Source: Takakia lepidozioides (taxonomy: Eukaryota; Streptophyta; Takakiopsida; Takakiales; Takakiaceae). Taken from it: a stretch of 60,000 nt of DNA. Positions 1 through 9,557 of the stretch are shown piece by piece. Each line of letters opens with the position of its first letter. Within the stretch, counting starts at the first letter, position 1. The stretch lies in contig CM060732.1 of assembly GCA_030704615.1 (NCBI GenBank), positions 22,446,001 through 22,506,000 on the forward strand. Direction: 5' to 3'. The notes below the pieces were generated by a model that was not told where the DNA came from, ran no database searches, and worked only from the letters and a program-made list of their open reading frames with translations. Position numbers and translations under genes: made by a program.

Positions 1-318
1 CTACGAACCGGAACTCATGAACGATGGGGTTTAGAGGAATCTCTACGAGTCAGGGAACATGAGTTATTTCATCTGGAAGAAGTTCGGGCAGACGCTGCAG
101 ATAACATGGCACGAATTCAAGAACAGCGAAGAAAAAGAATATCCGAAGGGAAAGAAAAATCTTTCCAGGACGGGGAAGTTATTTTATGGTTACCAAAAAT
201 CAAGAAGATCAAACTGGGAGGAAAATTGAAAATGCCATGGATGGGACCATTTCAAATCAAAAGGGTACATGACACAATGGAACAAGGTTTACTATTTCAT
301 GAGCAAAATGAGCCATGA
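1..318 (+). pseudogene. Ty3/gypsy integrase C-terminal fragment
   Basis: The frame is open from the first base of the window to a TGA at 316-318, so this is the 3' end of a longer pol gene that starts outside. The piece ends with the integrase C-terminal region: a basic stretch (QEQRRKRISEGKEKSF), then DGEVILWLP, then MPWMGPFQIKRV, which fits the GPY/F module seen after the catalytic core of Ty3/gypsy integrases. Integrase inserts the retrotransposon cDNA into the host chromosome. No DDE core or reverse transcriptase is inside the window. Its sequence is unlike the integrase at 38.9-40.2 kb, so it belongs to a different gypsy family. Any LTR downstream is not obvious. Confidence 0.7.
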
Positions 319-375
319 GCCATGAGCCATGAGCCGCATGAGCGGTGAGCCGAAGTCTAAGACACGCGGATTTCA
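298..375. repeat. CATGAGC/GAGCCAT minisatellite
   Basis: Short tandem copies of GAGCCAT and variants (GAGCCGCATGAGCGG) begin at the stop codon of the integrase fragment. The same motif family returns at 21.54-21.59 kb (opposite strand) and 58.79-58.85 kb. Confidence 0.6.
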
Positions 376-1085
376 TGAGCGGACTCCTCCAAATTTGGAA
401 ATGTGGTAGATTACAAAAGTATTAAAATAATAGTTTTTTATTTGACCTTGCCGTTTTTGGAAGTTCCAGATCCTGTAATGCGGCGAAGATATGTCGTCAA
501 TAACAACTCCGCTCATGGTTTTTTAGATCCGCTCATGGAAATGTGTGACTGTGCAACGAGAAATCCAGTATACCACGGCCAAAGGACGTCGCATACTGGC
601 CTGTATAGAGTATTCCGCGGTTTTACATGCCTTAACATTGGAATGAAGCTGACCCTTCTGCCGCGATTGAACCAATAGAGTCTGCACCAATAGAGTCTGC
701 AGTACTTCACAATTCTGTCATCTTCGGGTATTCGGCGGGAAAGGTTTGCGACTCAACTGGGAAATGCGGTGCCGCATTAGGGTTCGCACGTGCGAAATTT
801 CTGGGGGGTTTGGTGTTGGCGACGGTCGGCCCCTAAAGGCTGGGTGCGACTATCTTGCTATGATGAAGGCCGCATCTACCAGTACCTATGATGTTACTTG
901 GAAATGCGGCGCCGCATTTCCTTGACGGGGGTCAAATGAGGAAAACAAAGTTTGGGAGAGCAGAAAAACAGGAACCCTCCAACAAACAAAAATACAAGCA
1001 CGTGGAAACATAAGTGAATGACATAGTATTATCTTAGTTCAAGCAAAACAGGTTACTGGTAGGCAAGACATAAGTCGGACCTTTC
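376..1085. repeat. Non-coding stretch with GGCGCC-centred palindromes
   Basis: No credible gene. It holds a perfect 22-bp palindrome at 900-921 (arm GGAAATGCGGC), an imperfect relative near 752-769 (GAAATGCGGTGCCGCATT) and a 14-bp palindrome at 783-796 (arm TTCGCAC). The first resembles the palindrome of the satellite arrays at 12.4-15.0 kb. Confidence 0.5.
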
Positions 1086-1188
1086 TGTGGCCAGAGTCAG
1101 AGGTACTTGCAGCAGTACAGTTCTACCTACTATAACTGAAACTCCGAAAAGGATGGGCGTACCATTGTGTGGGGACCGCAAGCCAAGC

Positions 1189-1623
1189 TCACTGGTCCCC
1201 TGGATCCATATTCAGAAGAGTGCGCACCTCTTGGGGGCTCAACCCTGGTGCATGTATGAAGTGATGAGTTGTGGAATTACACCGGAGTCTCTTTAGGTAC
1301 ACGTAGTACAGATGCTTGCAAGGGCAGTATGATGCCCCCTTGTTCACCATCATCTGGAAGTCGGTGCAATTGCAGGTGGGTAATTCTGAAATGGTGATGG
1401 TGTACACCTCATTGCAAACAGCTGAGCCTGTCGTGGCCATCTGATACACACGCCTGAAGCTTGGTAGGTGCACTTCTGTCGAGCTCTGGATTGTACAGTT
1501 CATCTGAAGTGCATTCCCTATCCTTGTCTCGTTCACTTTTGAGGGAGGTCGCCGCCTCTTCGGTTTCCCCCAACGGTGCGTAGGATGCTTAGAGCTGTCG
1601 CGTCCCATTGTTCTTGCTCTCAC
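1189..1623 (-). CDS. SWIM zinc-finger exon of transposase copy A
   Basis: The 144-residue reading frame contains the SWIM pattern C-x-C-x(n)-C-x-H: PTCNCTDFQMM followed by YCPCKHLYYVYLKRL. SWIM fingers lie C-terminal to the catalytic core in Mutator-like transposases and FAR1-type domesticated relatives and are thought to bind DNA or protein. The upstream part of the same frame (RDSSKHPTHRWGKPKRRRPP) is basic and proline-rich. Copy B lacks this segment because its C-terminus ends at the gypsy junction near 9557. Confidence 0.65.
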   Translation of the reverse strand: MRARTMGRDSSKHPTHRWGKPKRRRPPSKVNETRIGNALQMNCTIQSSTEVHLPSFRRVYQMATTGSAVCNEVYTITISELPTCNCTDFQMMVNKGASYCPCKHLYYVYLKRLRCNSTTHHFIHAPGLSPQEVRTLLNMDPGDQ

Positions 1624-4600
1624 AGAGGTCGGTGGTGGAGGCTGTGGAAGCGAAATGGTTGTCTGGGGACGTCAGTGCGCTGCACCATCCGAAAGCTGCG
1701 GCAGTAAGGGCGTCGGCCTCAACCTGACTCAGATCGCAGCCTGGTTCCACCGGCGGGGGGAGCCTCTGGCATTGTTTGTATGCCGTACTTGGGCTTTCCA
1801 TACACGCAAGTCATAAATGTCGTGCCTGCAAAACCAAAACTGGGTGGTTGTCGCCTCCGCAAACTTTGCATGGACAAATCTTCCTGTAAAAGTAGGAGCA
1901 GGGACAGCCCCATCAGGATTCCTCCTTATCATCTCTAAACAAAGTTGCCATGTATCCACTCGAATTGCGGAACACCTGCCTTGAAACGCCAGCTTTGTGC
2001 GAGCAATTCTCCACTGTGACGCAGACACAGTCGTCTCCACAATGGCTTGGCCATACTGCATAACAACGGGCGGAATCTGGGGCAAGCGAACGGTGGGAAT
2101 TTCTTGCACGGAATCCCCGCTTGAAGGCGATGGCGATCTGGAAACTCTTGGGCTTCCACTGCTGGAAGACACATTGTGCGGCAACATGACGGGACCTCGA
2201 GGTGCTGTCAGAATGTTCCTATCGGATCTCCAAGAATCCTCTTCGCACCCGGGTTCCTCTTCAATCCTCCGCCTCACAGGGCGAGTACGGACGTCCCCCT
2301 CTAGGTGTTCACCTCTGCGGGTGCAGAGGCGTCCCTTTGATCTTCTCTCGCAATGATGTCGCCCATTTCAGTGGATTCTTGGACCTCGAAGCTGTTCGTA
2401 CCAACAATTCCTCCTGTCCGGCCCAAAGCCCCATTGTTTCCCGCTCAGGAACTTGTAGTACGTGGCTTGCTGCATGATTGCTCTGTCGATGTCCTCCGTT
2501 GTGGCCATCACTACGTCCACCACATGTGCGGCAGAAGACGCTCGCTAGGAGGAGTGGACTGATTCTGCCATATTCGTGTTCGGCATGTCCGTGTCGAAAT
2601 CCAAGCACCGCTCCTACAAGGACAGAAACAATGGTGAGGGACCAATGGAAAGGTCCGTAATAGAACAACAATTGCACGAAAATGACAGCGTCATACCTCT
2701 CGCATGTACTGTCCGAACTGTCGATACCGGAAATGCCACCACCCCAACCAGCTGTGCAAGGCTCCCAGATTGGTTGTCTCTACTGCACTGCACCTGACGT
2801 GTTCCACCAAGCCTCGATGATAGCAAAACTTAACCTCCGCGTCATCAAATGTGGGTGCATCCTTCCACGCCATACAAATGACACGGTGTTTAGCCTGGAA
2901 TGAGCTAGCAACAAATCCGGTAGTGTAGTGAGATAGACTCTGCATCAAATGGAATCCACAAGATCTCTCTTTCCCCTCCATTGGAACATTGGGGTCCTCA
3001 CCATACACATGCCGCACTGCCCAGTTGCCGGTGAGCGTTGTCTGCCATGAATCCCCTGAAATTGGGCTCTGGCAAACCCGCCCTTGCCATCTACTCGTTT
3101 ATGCCCTCCCACAGATGCATCTCCGACTGTGTGTCCTCCCTTTCATCTCGCAGATTGCAATCGTCATGAACCTCTTGGAGTGATAGTCATAAACATGCGT
3201 ACCCATAGTCACCCACTGATGGTTTGTAATTTGCTTGATGTGGTCAAACATCACCCAAGCATTCGACAAGTTTCTAGTTGTCATGCGAGTGACCAAGTCG
3301 ATTCCACTCCCAAACCCACACGTCGACATTTTAAAAATGTAACAACGATCGGATTCGCTGCCTTGCCCTGGAAACCTGTTACCTTGGATGTAGTCATATC
3401 TAGTCCTTCGTTTCACCTCTAGGATTGAGTGCATGTCCGACCCCCGGCCGAACTCCTGCTTGCAAGATACGATGTGATTCCGCACATTCGGACTACAAAC
3501 GTGCGAGACGGACTCCAACAGGTCAAGCATCTCCTCTTCGTTCAAGGGCACTCGGTCTGAACCATCTTTAGACATGATTTTGCCAAGAGCAATCTTGTGG
3601 GCTGCCTTTAGCTGAATCTGCTTTGGTCTGGCTCCGGGACTCAATTTCACCTCCTCTTTTATGATGTCGTGTGCTTCCTGCACAACCTCCCGCATGTTGC
3701 CTCTCGCCAAGGGGTGGCAGTGGACCCCAACGTGTATGCAAGCTCTAGTCAAGTTCGGGAGCAAATGGATTACGTAATATTGCTTGGCTCTGTACATGGA
3801 CATGCACGTCGGTGGTTCTTTGCAATGTGCGCACTTGAAAGTACCTGCAGGAGCTTGGCTGGAGACAATGAATGGATGATGGGTTGTGCAGTCCAATCCG
3901 TCTCATTTCTCCGCCCTCGTTTGGAGAGAAAGTGGAAGCAGGCGGGATTGAGGCACCTCAACTTCCCGGCACAGAGGACGTATCGTACACGAACACCATC
4001 AGCAATTTTCGTGCTACTGGTCTTCGTCACACACCAGGGGTGTCCGTCATGCTTTCGATCCATGTCTGTTAACATCCCTGAGGCTTTGTTTGACGAAGTA
4101 ACAGGTGGAAACTCGAAGATGACATTGGCCATCGACTTCGGGAGGCAGATACGTTACCTTCCTGACTGGAATTTGGCATAGTCGAGAGCAGCCAGCTCGG
4201 AGCGAGAACCATCGAGGTGATGTTGCCGTAGGAGCTGCACAATGGACCGGGTTGGAGTTATGCTCGAGGGTACATGCGTAGCACCTGCAGAGACGTCCAT
4301 GTCGGATTTGAACAACCGTGTGGAGGACATGGGGACCTCAATGCACTCATCTTCCTCGTCGGAAATGTCGAATACCTCCACACGAGAAGCTATGGAGGGT
4401 CTTGACGGTCCAGGTCGGGAATGATTATCGTTGCATACCTCTCTGTTGGCAGTGGCCGCCTGTCGGTTTCCCGACTCCTTTGTGGATGGTGTCGGAAGCG
4501 ACTGATTCGGAAAGGGAATGGACAAGATGGTGTCTGATGGGGTAAGTGCCACTCGATTCCGCAACCTCCGTCGTTACCTAGCATGACAATGGTCTCGTCA

Positions 4601-4646
4601 ACCTGTCCAGGAACATCCTTCCTTTCTTCTTCCAAATAAACTGTGC
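1189..4646 (-). pseudogene. Mutator-like (SWIM-domain) transposase, copy A
   Basis: Minus-strand pieces read from about 4640 to 1189 give one transposase-like protein. In order: an acidic/serine-rich N-terminal part (4564-4154) ending LDYAKFQSGR; a Cys/His-rich part (GHPWC, then RCLNPACFHF, then KCAHCKEPP; about 4132-3770); a long core (3896-3099) with VYDYHSKRFMTIAICEMK; a second core block (3017-2691) with GFHLMQSLSHY; a linker (2677-1729); and a SWIM zinc finger (1623-1189). This order is that of Mutator-like DDE transposases, which cut and paste DNA. Blocks lie in different frames, from introns and/or frameshifts. The N-terminal end stops at 4649, exactly where the gypsy LTR begins. Copy B at 9.56-12.2 kb is a diverged relative. 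Assignment to Mutator rather than another SWIM-containing superfamily is likely but not proved. Confidence 0.65.
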
Positions 4647-4649
4647 CCG

Positions 4650-5002
4650 TGTCAAGTTAAATAAGCACAGTGTGAAACTAACTAGAATAAAGCTAGTTAT
4701 TTGTATTTAACACTTGGATTTAGGTCAAGTGTTAAATCAGGTGTCAAGTTTAGTTTGACACCTAAACCGTCTTATCTTCACGAGAGCGTCAGTCGTGCAG
4801 CTCATCTCTCTCGAGTTGAGCCTGCACGACCGAGCTCCTTCATCGTTTAGAACTGAGTGTACTTATGATGGGAGGATAGGTTGTTGTGGGGTGGAGTCCC
4901 CATAGCTTGGGGTGCCCCTGACTCGACTATTATCTGAAAGAGTGATGATGAGATGGATTTCATGTTTCTTGTGTTAAGAGTGTGTTCTTAGTTTTCTTAT
5001 CA
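4650..5002 (+). repeat. Gypsy LTR, copy 1 (5')
   Basis: Starts TGTCAAGTTAAATAAGC and ends TTTTCTTATCA, so it has the canonical TG...CA ends. It is clearly homologous over its length to the two 355-bp LTRs at 38177-38531 and 49550-49904 (which lie on the minus strand), but much more diverged from them than they are from each other. It contains two adjacent inverted repeats: arms AACACTTG/CAAGTGTT (4709-4733) and GGTGTCAA/TTGACACC (4740-4762). Confidence 0.85.
4788..4830 (+). promoter_or_regulatory. LTR hairpin presenting the putative self-primer
   Basis: GTCGTGCAG (4792-4800) pairs with CTGCACGAC (4822-4830). The stem extends by CTCA/TGAG with one bulged C, leaving the loop TCTCTCTCGAGT. In copy 2 the stem is GTCGCGCAG/CTGCGCGAC, so a T-A pair has become C-G with pairing kept. 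The loop is the exact complement of the bases just after the LTR (5002-5013). Formation in RNA is inferred. Confidence 0.55.
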
Positions 5003-5016
5003 CTCGAGAGAGATGA
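5002..5016 (+). promoter_or_regulatory. Putative primer-binding site, self-complementary to the LTR
   Basis: ACTCGAGAGAGATGA straddles the LTR edge and is fully complementary to TCATCTCTCTCGAGT inside the LTR (4802-4816). No tRNA-type PBS (starting TGG) is seen here. This arrangement is like that of Tf1/sushi-type self-priming elements, where the 5' end of the transcript primes reverse transcription. Confidence 0.5.
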
Positions 5017-5268
5017 CCTCTTACCTGTGAGTGCAAGGTAGGAGTTGAGGGTTAGCACTTGTATGATTACCTGTGTGTAAGTAGTGCTTAGTTTAAGAAG
5101 CTTAAAAAAAAAAAAAAAAACCATGCAGGTTTCGATCATCTTTGGTTTCTGGGTGGTGGGGGAGGAGATGGGAGCGGAACGAGCTCCGTTGACTGTGCAG
5201 CGATGAGCGCTGCGTGCTTGGTTGAACTCTTCCGTGGTTGACAATTGCAGGTTGCATGTGCTGCGGGC

Positions 5269-5823
5269 TTACCAAATAGATATGGCCAGTTCTGTAGCAG
5301 ACAAGTTCGCTGCAGAATTTTGAGAGCTCAAACGCGAAGAAAAGTTGTGATTTTGGATGGCGAGAGACTGAAGAAGTCGCAATGATTTGTACGCATGCGC
5401 TCCAAAAGCCAGAGAGATGCTAGGGTTCTTGCAGGTGATTAAGGCCATGCCGGTGTGTTTGGTTTTTTCTGTCGGAGCCACATTGCTAAAGCGAACTTGG
5501 AGGATGTTGGCTTGGCCCATGATGGAGTGCAGCGCCTCTGTAGTGGCAGGCTGTGAGTGGAGGGAGTTGAGGTGTTTGAGAACCAGTGTCAACGAGTCCC
5601 TTTCAGGTACGATCTCGTGAGCTGTGGCGGCAATCCCGATCGGGCTGGTCCGTAGAATCTTGAGTTGTGGTCGGATCAGCATATTTTCAACGCGAACTCC
5701 CTGCACTTGCATTCTTTGTTTGGTGTCCTCAGATGCAATGTAGATGAAGCAGAACTTAGAATCAGCCTTGGCGTTGTGTACATGGAGGATTTCAAACTCG
5801 TCTCCATGAAAATACGTTTCCAT
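5269..5823 (-). CDS. Unidentified 184-aa ORF in captured block
   Basis: An uninterrupted frame of 184 codons starts METYFHGDEFEILHVHNAK and ends SATELAISIW. Its central part has a mixed alpha/beta look (FCFIYIASEDTKQRM, then TGMALITCKNPSIS). I do not recognise a family. It is antisense to the element and to the patellin fragment next door, has no counterpart in gypsy copy 2, and so is probably another captured host piece. It could also be the nucleic-acid-binding ORF of a LINE-like element. Length and lack of stops argue against chance, but not strongly. Confidence 0.35.
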   Translation of the reverse strand: METYFHGDEFEILHVHNAKADSKFCFIYIASEDTKQRMQVQGVRVENMLIRPQLKILRTSPIGIAATAHEIVPERDSLTLVLKHLNSLHSQPATTEALHSIMGQANILQVRFSNVAPTEKTKHTGMALITCKNPSISLAFGAHAYKSLRLLQSLAIQNHNFSSRLSSQNSAANLSATELAISIW

Positions 5824-6067
5824 GATGAGGCGCTAGTGACAGCTACTTGACATTGTGATATCGACCACGGAGGGAGCAGATTCGTTGCCAGAGAGTGTTT
5901 TCTTGTGTACACGGGGATACTGTATCCTGCTACATGAATCCACCAGAAGGAAAGCTACACGCAGCAATGGCCTCTACTCACACAATGCTATGTAAATGTT
6001 TCTCAAGGAGAAAAGAAGAGAAGCAAGGTTGGGCGGCAGTTGTTACAGGAATCTGGCCTGCTTGGAG

Positions 6068-6548
6068 GACATGAGACTTCAAATTCGGAAGGAGCTTCCT
6101 CACGATATTTCGCGATGGAGAAAGCCATCAGGTGAAGTTGTCGACAGTGCTGATGCTGCCGTAACAGAGCCTGCAGCTCCTGCTTTTGAACTCGAAGTAG
6201 TTTCTGCTGCAGCACCTGGAGCTGGCATACCAGAGACAGAAACCAAAGAAGTTGTGCCCACTGAGACTGAGACGAAGGAGGCGGTCTCTGCCAAGACAGG
6301 GCTTTCCAAGGAGACTGTAGTTGAAGAGCGAGATGAGAGTATCCCTGAAGATGTAGCTATGTGGGGCGTCCCTTTGCTCCACACCAAGGGGGATGAGCGA
6401 ACTCGGTGCAAATCACAGAGCTGAAGAACTTCCCATTTTTCTCCCCTACCAAGAAAGAACTGAGGATAGCTACAAATGAGGCTCGGGTGTTGTTGCAGGA
6501 TAATTACCCGGAACTGGTTGTGAAAAAGGTTTTCACCAACGTCCCGTT
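6068..6548 (+). pseudogene. PATL: Patellin (SEC14-like) gene fragment, internally deleted
   Basis: Two patellin pieces are joined. The first, in the frame of 5996, has an acidic Ala/Glu/Thr-rich tail typical of patellin N-termini and then DVAMWGVPLLHTKGDERT, the start of the CRAL-TRIO N-terminal region. The second begins about 6408 in another frame and has ELRIATNEARVLLQDNYPEL then VVKKVFTNVPF, a block from the middle of the SEC14 lipid-binding domain. The roughly 100 residues normally between them are missing, and the junction shifts the frame. Patellins bind phosphoinositides and act in membrane traffic and cell-plate formation in plants. Here the copy cannot encode a working protein. It is in the same orientation as the gypsy element that carries it. 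Confidence 0.75.
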
Positions 6549-6596
6549 TCATCAATTGCAAGCTTCCCTGCCGTTGTTGTTGTGCGAGCTCGCAGC

Positions 6597-6871
6597 TATG
6601 GCGTCACTCAGTTTCCTCAAGCATTCTGGCATCCGCTTCTTCGTTGGTGGGAACTTGTGTGGCTGTGCCGTCTTACCGTGCCGCTGTCTCTATCAAGATG
6701 GCTCCTGTGAGGTGCCAAGCAAAAACAGACGCTGAAGCCTTGCAGCGACGGGCTGTGATGGCTGCGGTCGTGGCCCCTGTGTTGACATTGGCTTCTCCTG
6801 CTTTAGCCTTGGAAAGCTATTATGAAGGTTTGAAGAAGGAGTCCAAGGAATTCTTAGGGAACCTGTACTGA
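6597..6871 (+). pseudogene. Thylakoid-lumen-type precursor fragment
   Basis: An ATG at 6597 opens a Ser/Phe-rich start like a plastid transit peptide (MASLSFLKHSGIRFF); a frame change near 6640-6650 leads into MAPVRCQAKTDAEALQRR. That is followed by a hydrophobic run ending in the cleavage-like site SPALA, then LESYYEGLKKESKEFLGNLY and a stop. A twin arginine, hydrophobic core and A-x-A box are what Tat-type thylakoid lumen signals look like. The mature part is only about 20 residues, so either the capture truncated it or it is a very small lumen protein. I cannot name the protein. The frame change suggests a decayed copy. Confidence 0.45.
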
Positions 6872-7197
6872 ATCGCAAAAAATGTGGGAACAGTTTTTAA
6901 TGGCGAGAACATGTTGGGTGTGAAAAATTAAAAGAAATTCGTTCTTTGATCTAATTTAAATTAGATAGAGCCTGTTTGGCCATAACTTTGGCCTACCAAG
7001 GCCGTTTGACCCAAAACTTGCGAAGGGACCTACAGAAAGGGGAAATCTACCTATCTAGACCTGGTTTTTGTTTTTGGGACTCTGCTAAAAATCTATGGAA
7101 TTTTTAGAGTGTGAGTGTGCCGTGAAAGATCCACAATTTTGTTTCTAGAACCTGTTCTGGTCTATATGAGAGACAAATCTGTGGATGTCCTCCTTGT

Positions 7198-7959
7198 ATG
7201 GCTGGGGGAAATGAGGACGTAATTGAAGGGCAGGTCTCGTCTCTTAGCCTGTGCACATAAGGGGACAAGATTTATGTTTCCCAAGGAACTCAGACTGATT
7301 TGAGTGGAGAACAGTTGGACGAGTTGATTGCATATTGGGAGTCAGGCATTAGCAGTAGACAACAAACTGCTGTAGTTGGCGTTGAGGGACTCAATATCGC
7401 TTTGGACAGTCAGAACTCTGTTGGAGCCAGCAGTTCTGCAGGTGTAGGTGAAATACCAAAGTGGGTGAAAGCTAGGCTTGGAACACAGCCAAAGACACCC
7501 CTGGGTACCAAGGTGTTCAGCCACAAGGCCGTGGTGTACTGGAGTAGAGGAGCAGGAGCTACACAAGTTTGTGCAATCAGACAGCGTTGCAGCCGGACAC
7601 GCTCTGCACAAGGCAACCACGAGCGGGGGTTCACTAACAAGGACAAGTTTGTTCTGTTTGAAGGAGATGCAGTCATTCGCAATGAGGACACCCGCAACCG
7701 TCTCAAAGCTTTCGAGTTGAGAGACTATCAGACCCTACCTTTGTTTTCTTTAGTGTTCAGTGAGCGGGAGATAGAGGAGTATTGCTTTGTCTCTACCTGG
7801 CAGAAAGAGGAGGAGGGTTGGTTAGAGCGAGCTACTGTAGCTTGGGACAAGGTTAGTGGCAGGTTTCTGGACATAGATATACCTACCTACACCTTACCAT
7901 CATGCAGAGCGAGGTACTTTGAGAGAAGTCTGGCAGTTGATAACATAGATCAGGATTAG
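7198..7959 (+). pseudogene. Gypsy ORF0 (unknown), copy 1, with nonsense codon
   Basis: Homologue of the 249-aa ORF at 46732-47481. It starts MAGGNEDVIEGQVSSLSLCT and meets TAA at 7258-7260 where copy 2 has CAA (Gln), a C-to-T change. After that the frame is open for 219 codons (GTQTDLSGEQLDELIAYWES and onward). It ends with a different C-terminus (RYFERSLAVDNIDQD) because of small indels. Function unknown; it lies between the leader and gag. Conservation of a long reading frame in two diverged copies suggests a real protein. Confidence 0.6.
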
Positions 7960-8460
7960 ATCTTGCTTGGTCGGGCTTCTATTCTTCCCCTCCATCTCTG
8001 TACTATTTTCATTACCTTGTACTTGTAGTTGCCAAAGCCTCTCTTGGTGGAGGCCAGTCAGTCCGGGGTTTTGGGCTGGGATATTCTGCAGGTCAGCACT
8101 GCAGATGGATTTTGGTGTGGGGGTGTTGATGTTTTGATTTCTTGTGTTTGGATCCCCCCCAACACCTGCATGCTTGACTGTGCGCCATGTTGGTTTTGTG
8201 TGGGCGCTTGCTTTCATAGGGATTAGGCCGGATTTGATCACCTGTCAATCCTAGAGTATGCTGTCGGTGGTGAGGCTGGAGTGATGACCAGCAAGACCAC
8301 CAGTGTTTCTTCTATGGTGAGACTGGGTTGATGACCAGCCAACCATAGGAGTTCTTGCGGTGGATGCAGGTGCAGGTGCCCTGAGCCACTGGGATATGAC
8401 CCTTAAACTGCAACAAGTACCTACCCGTGTCACTATTAGAATTAGTAATAGAGCCTTAAA

Positions 8461-9557
8461 GTGTCACGTGGGGAGGTGCACATTGTGAGTGTCATCACGG
8501 AGTTACCCAGGGGTTCTGAGGGGAGCACGGCTACAGGCAGTAGCAGTGAGAGTGGGTTCACCAAACGAGGTGTTCATTTCAGACCACCTTCACCTCCACC
8601 TTCAACTAGTGCAGAGTCAGACATAGACTTGGAGGCTTCATCAACAGGTGTGCAGTTTCATTCGCCATTGTTGTGGGACGACATGGAGGAGATGTATGGA
8701 GCTACCAAGGGGCCTCGTAGGTACTCTCGAGCTGTGGGCACAATCGAGTTGGATGACTTTATCCAGGAGTTCGACAGCTGGTGTGATTTGCAGTAGATGC
8801 GCAATCCACAGCTATTCACCCCATTCATGGCGTGGAAGGGACTGTTCCAGCATTTGGAAGGCCCGGCTATGGACGATTACCACGAGTTCAGGCGAGGACA
8901 TGAAACAGAGATTGAGGAGTGGAGGATGTATTGGTCACCTGACTACGTCTCCATTACTCAAGGCAGGACGCGACCAATAGCTGCATCAGTACCAATATCT
9001 CCCACTGCCAGCACTAGTAGTGCCGGTACTTCTACAGGTGGTACCAGTTCAAAAGGTGCTACTACTCCTCCTGCCACGACTACAACACATGTGCCTAGAT
9101 TCAACCTGGTGGTGGAGTTCTTCCAGGAGTTGTGGAGGAATTACCAAGGTGTACGGACAAAGAAGCTGCGAAGTTTGCAAGACTTCCAGCGCAAACCCAA
9201 TGAGAGCCTGCGAGAGGCGTACACTCGTATGAGGCGCTTGATAAGTGTGACCCAAGGGGTTACTGAAGCTCAGGCAATCCAGTTCTGGTATGGAATTTTG
9301 GACAAGGAGCTCAGGAGAAGGGTGCGGGATGCAACCCTGTTACAAGTAGCCCAACCCACATTAGCAGATGTATTTCTGCTGGCTGAGCGGATTGAGCTTG
9401 AGCTTAACATAGTGGAGGAGCGAGTTGTTACCATTGGATTTGGCAAAGACATGCCTGCACGAGGCGCAGCTGCCAGCCCACAGGCACAAGGGACTGCCCA
9501 ACAGCGTGGTAAGGGGGGCAAGGTTTCCCAACGCAAGTTCCATGGAGCTTACAGGGG
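8461..9557 (+). pseudogene. Gypsy gag, copy 1, nonsense and 3' truncated
   Basis: Gag forms the virus-like particle around the element RNA. The frame runs from about 8461 (no clear ATG) and is cut by TAG at 8794-8796, where copy 2 has CAG (Gln); it then continues in the same frame to the junction at 9557. The retrotransposon gag domain is visible as VEFFQELWRNYQGV, then LQDFQRKPNESLREAYTRM, then IQFWYGILDKELRRRVRD. The N-terminal part is Ser/Thr/Pro-rich. The zinc knuckles are lost by truncation just after KFHGAYRGP. Here the G run near 9510 keeps gag in the frame that would lead into pol, whereas copy 2 has one G fewer. Confidence 0.8.

Larger units (their letters stand above)
5017..6888. 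other. Captured host-sequence block of gypsy copy 1
   Basis: This segment lies between the putative PBS and the leader shared with copy 2. It does not match the corresponding block of copy 2. It begins with about 85 bases of leader ending in a 17-A run (5104-5120) and then holds an unidentified minus-strand ORF (5269-5823), a patellin fragment (6068-6548) and a thylakoid-lumen-type protein fragment (6597-6871), closely packed. Confidence 0.6.
4650..9557 (+). mobile_element. Ty3/gypsy retrotransposon copy 1, truncated
   Basis: Plus-strand element with a single 353-bp LTR (4650-5002), a leader carrying captured host-gene fragments (5017-6888), ORF0 (7198-7959) and gag (8461-9557). From about 6885 it matches copy 2 read in reverse (47.79 to 45.11 kb) through leader, ORF0 and gag. 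The match stops within the GAYRGP codons; the next bases belong to transposase copy B on the other strand. Protease, methyltransferase, RT, integrase and the 3' LTR are missing. Its LTR interrupts transposase copy A at 4649. Because the two flanks are different transposase copies, truncation probably followed a rearrangement or a nested insertion, unless this is an assembly join. Confidence 0.8.

Noticed and set aside
5104-5120. Poly(A) run as the 3' end of a SINE or LINE
   Set aside because: No LINE or SINE body precedes it; the sequence before is gypsy LTR and leader. It may instead mark a capture junction.
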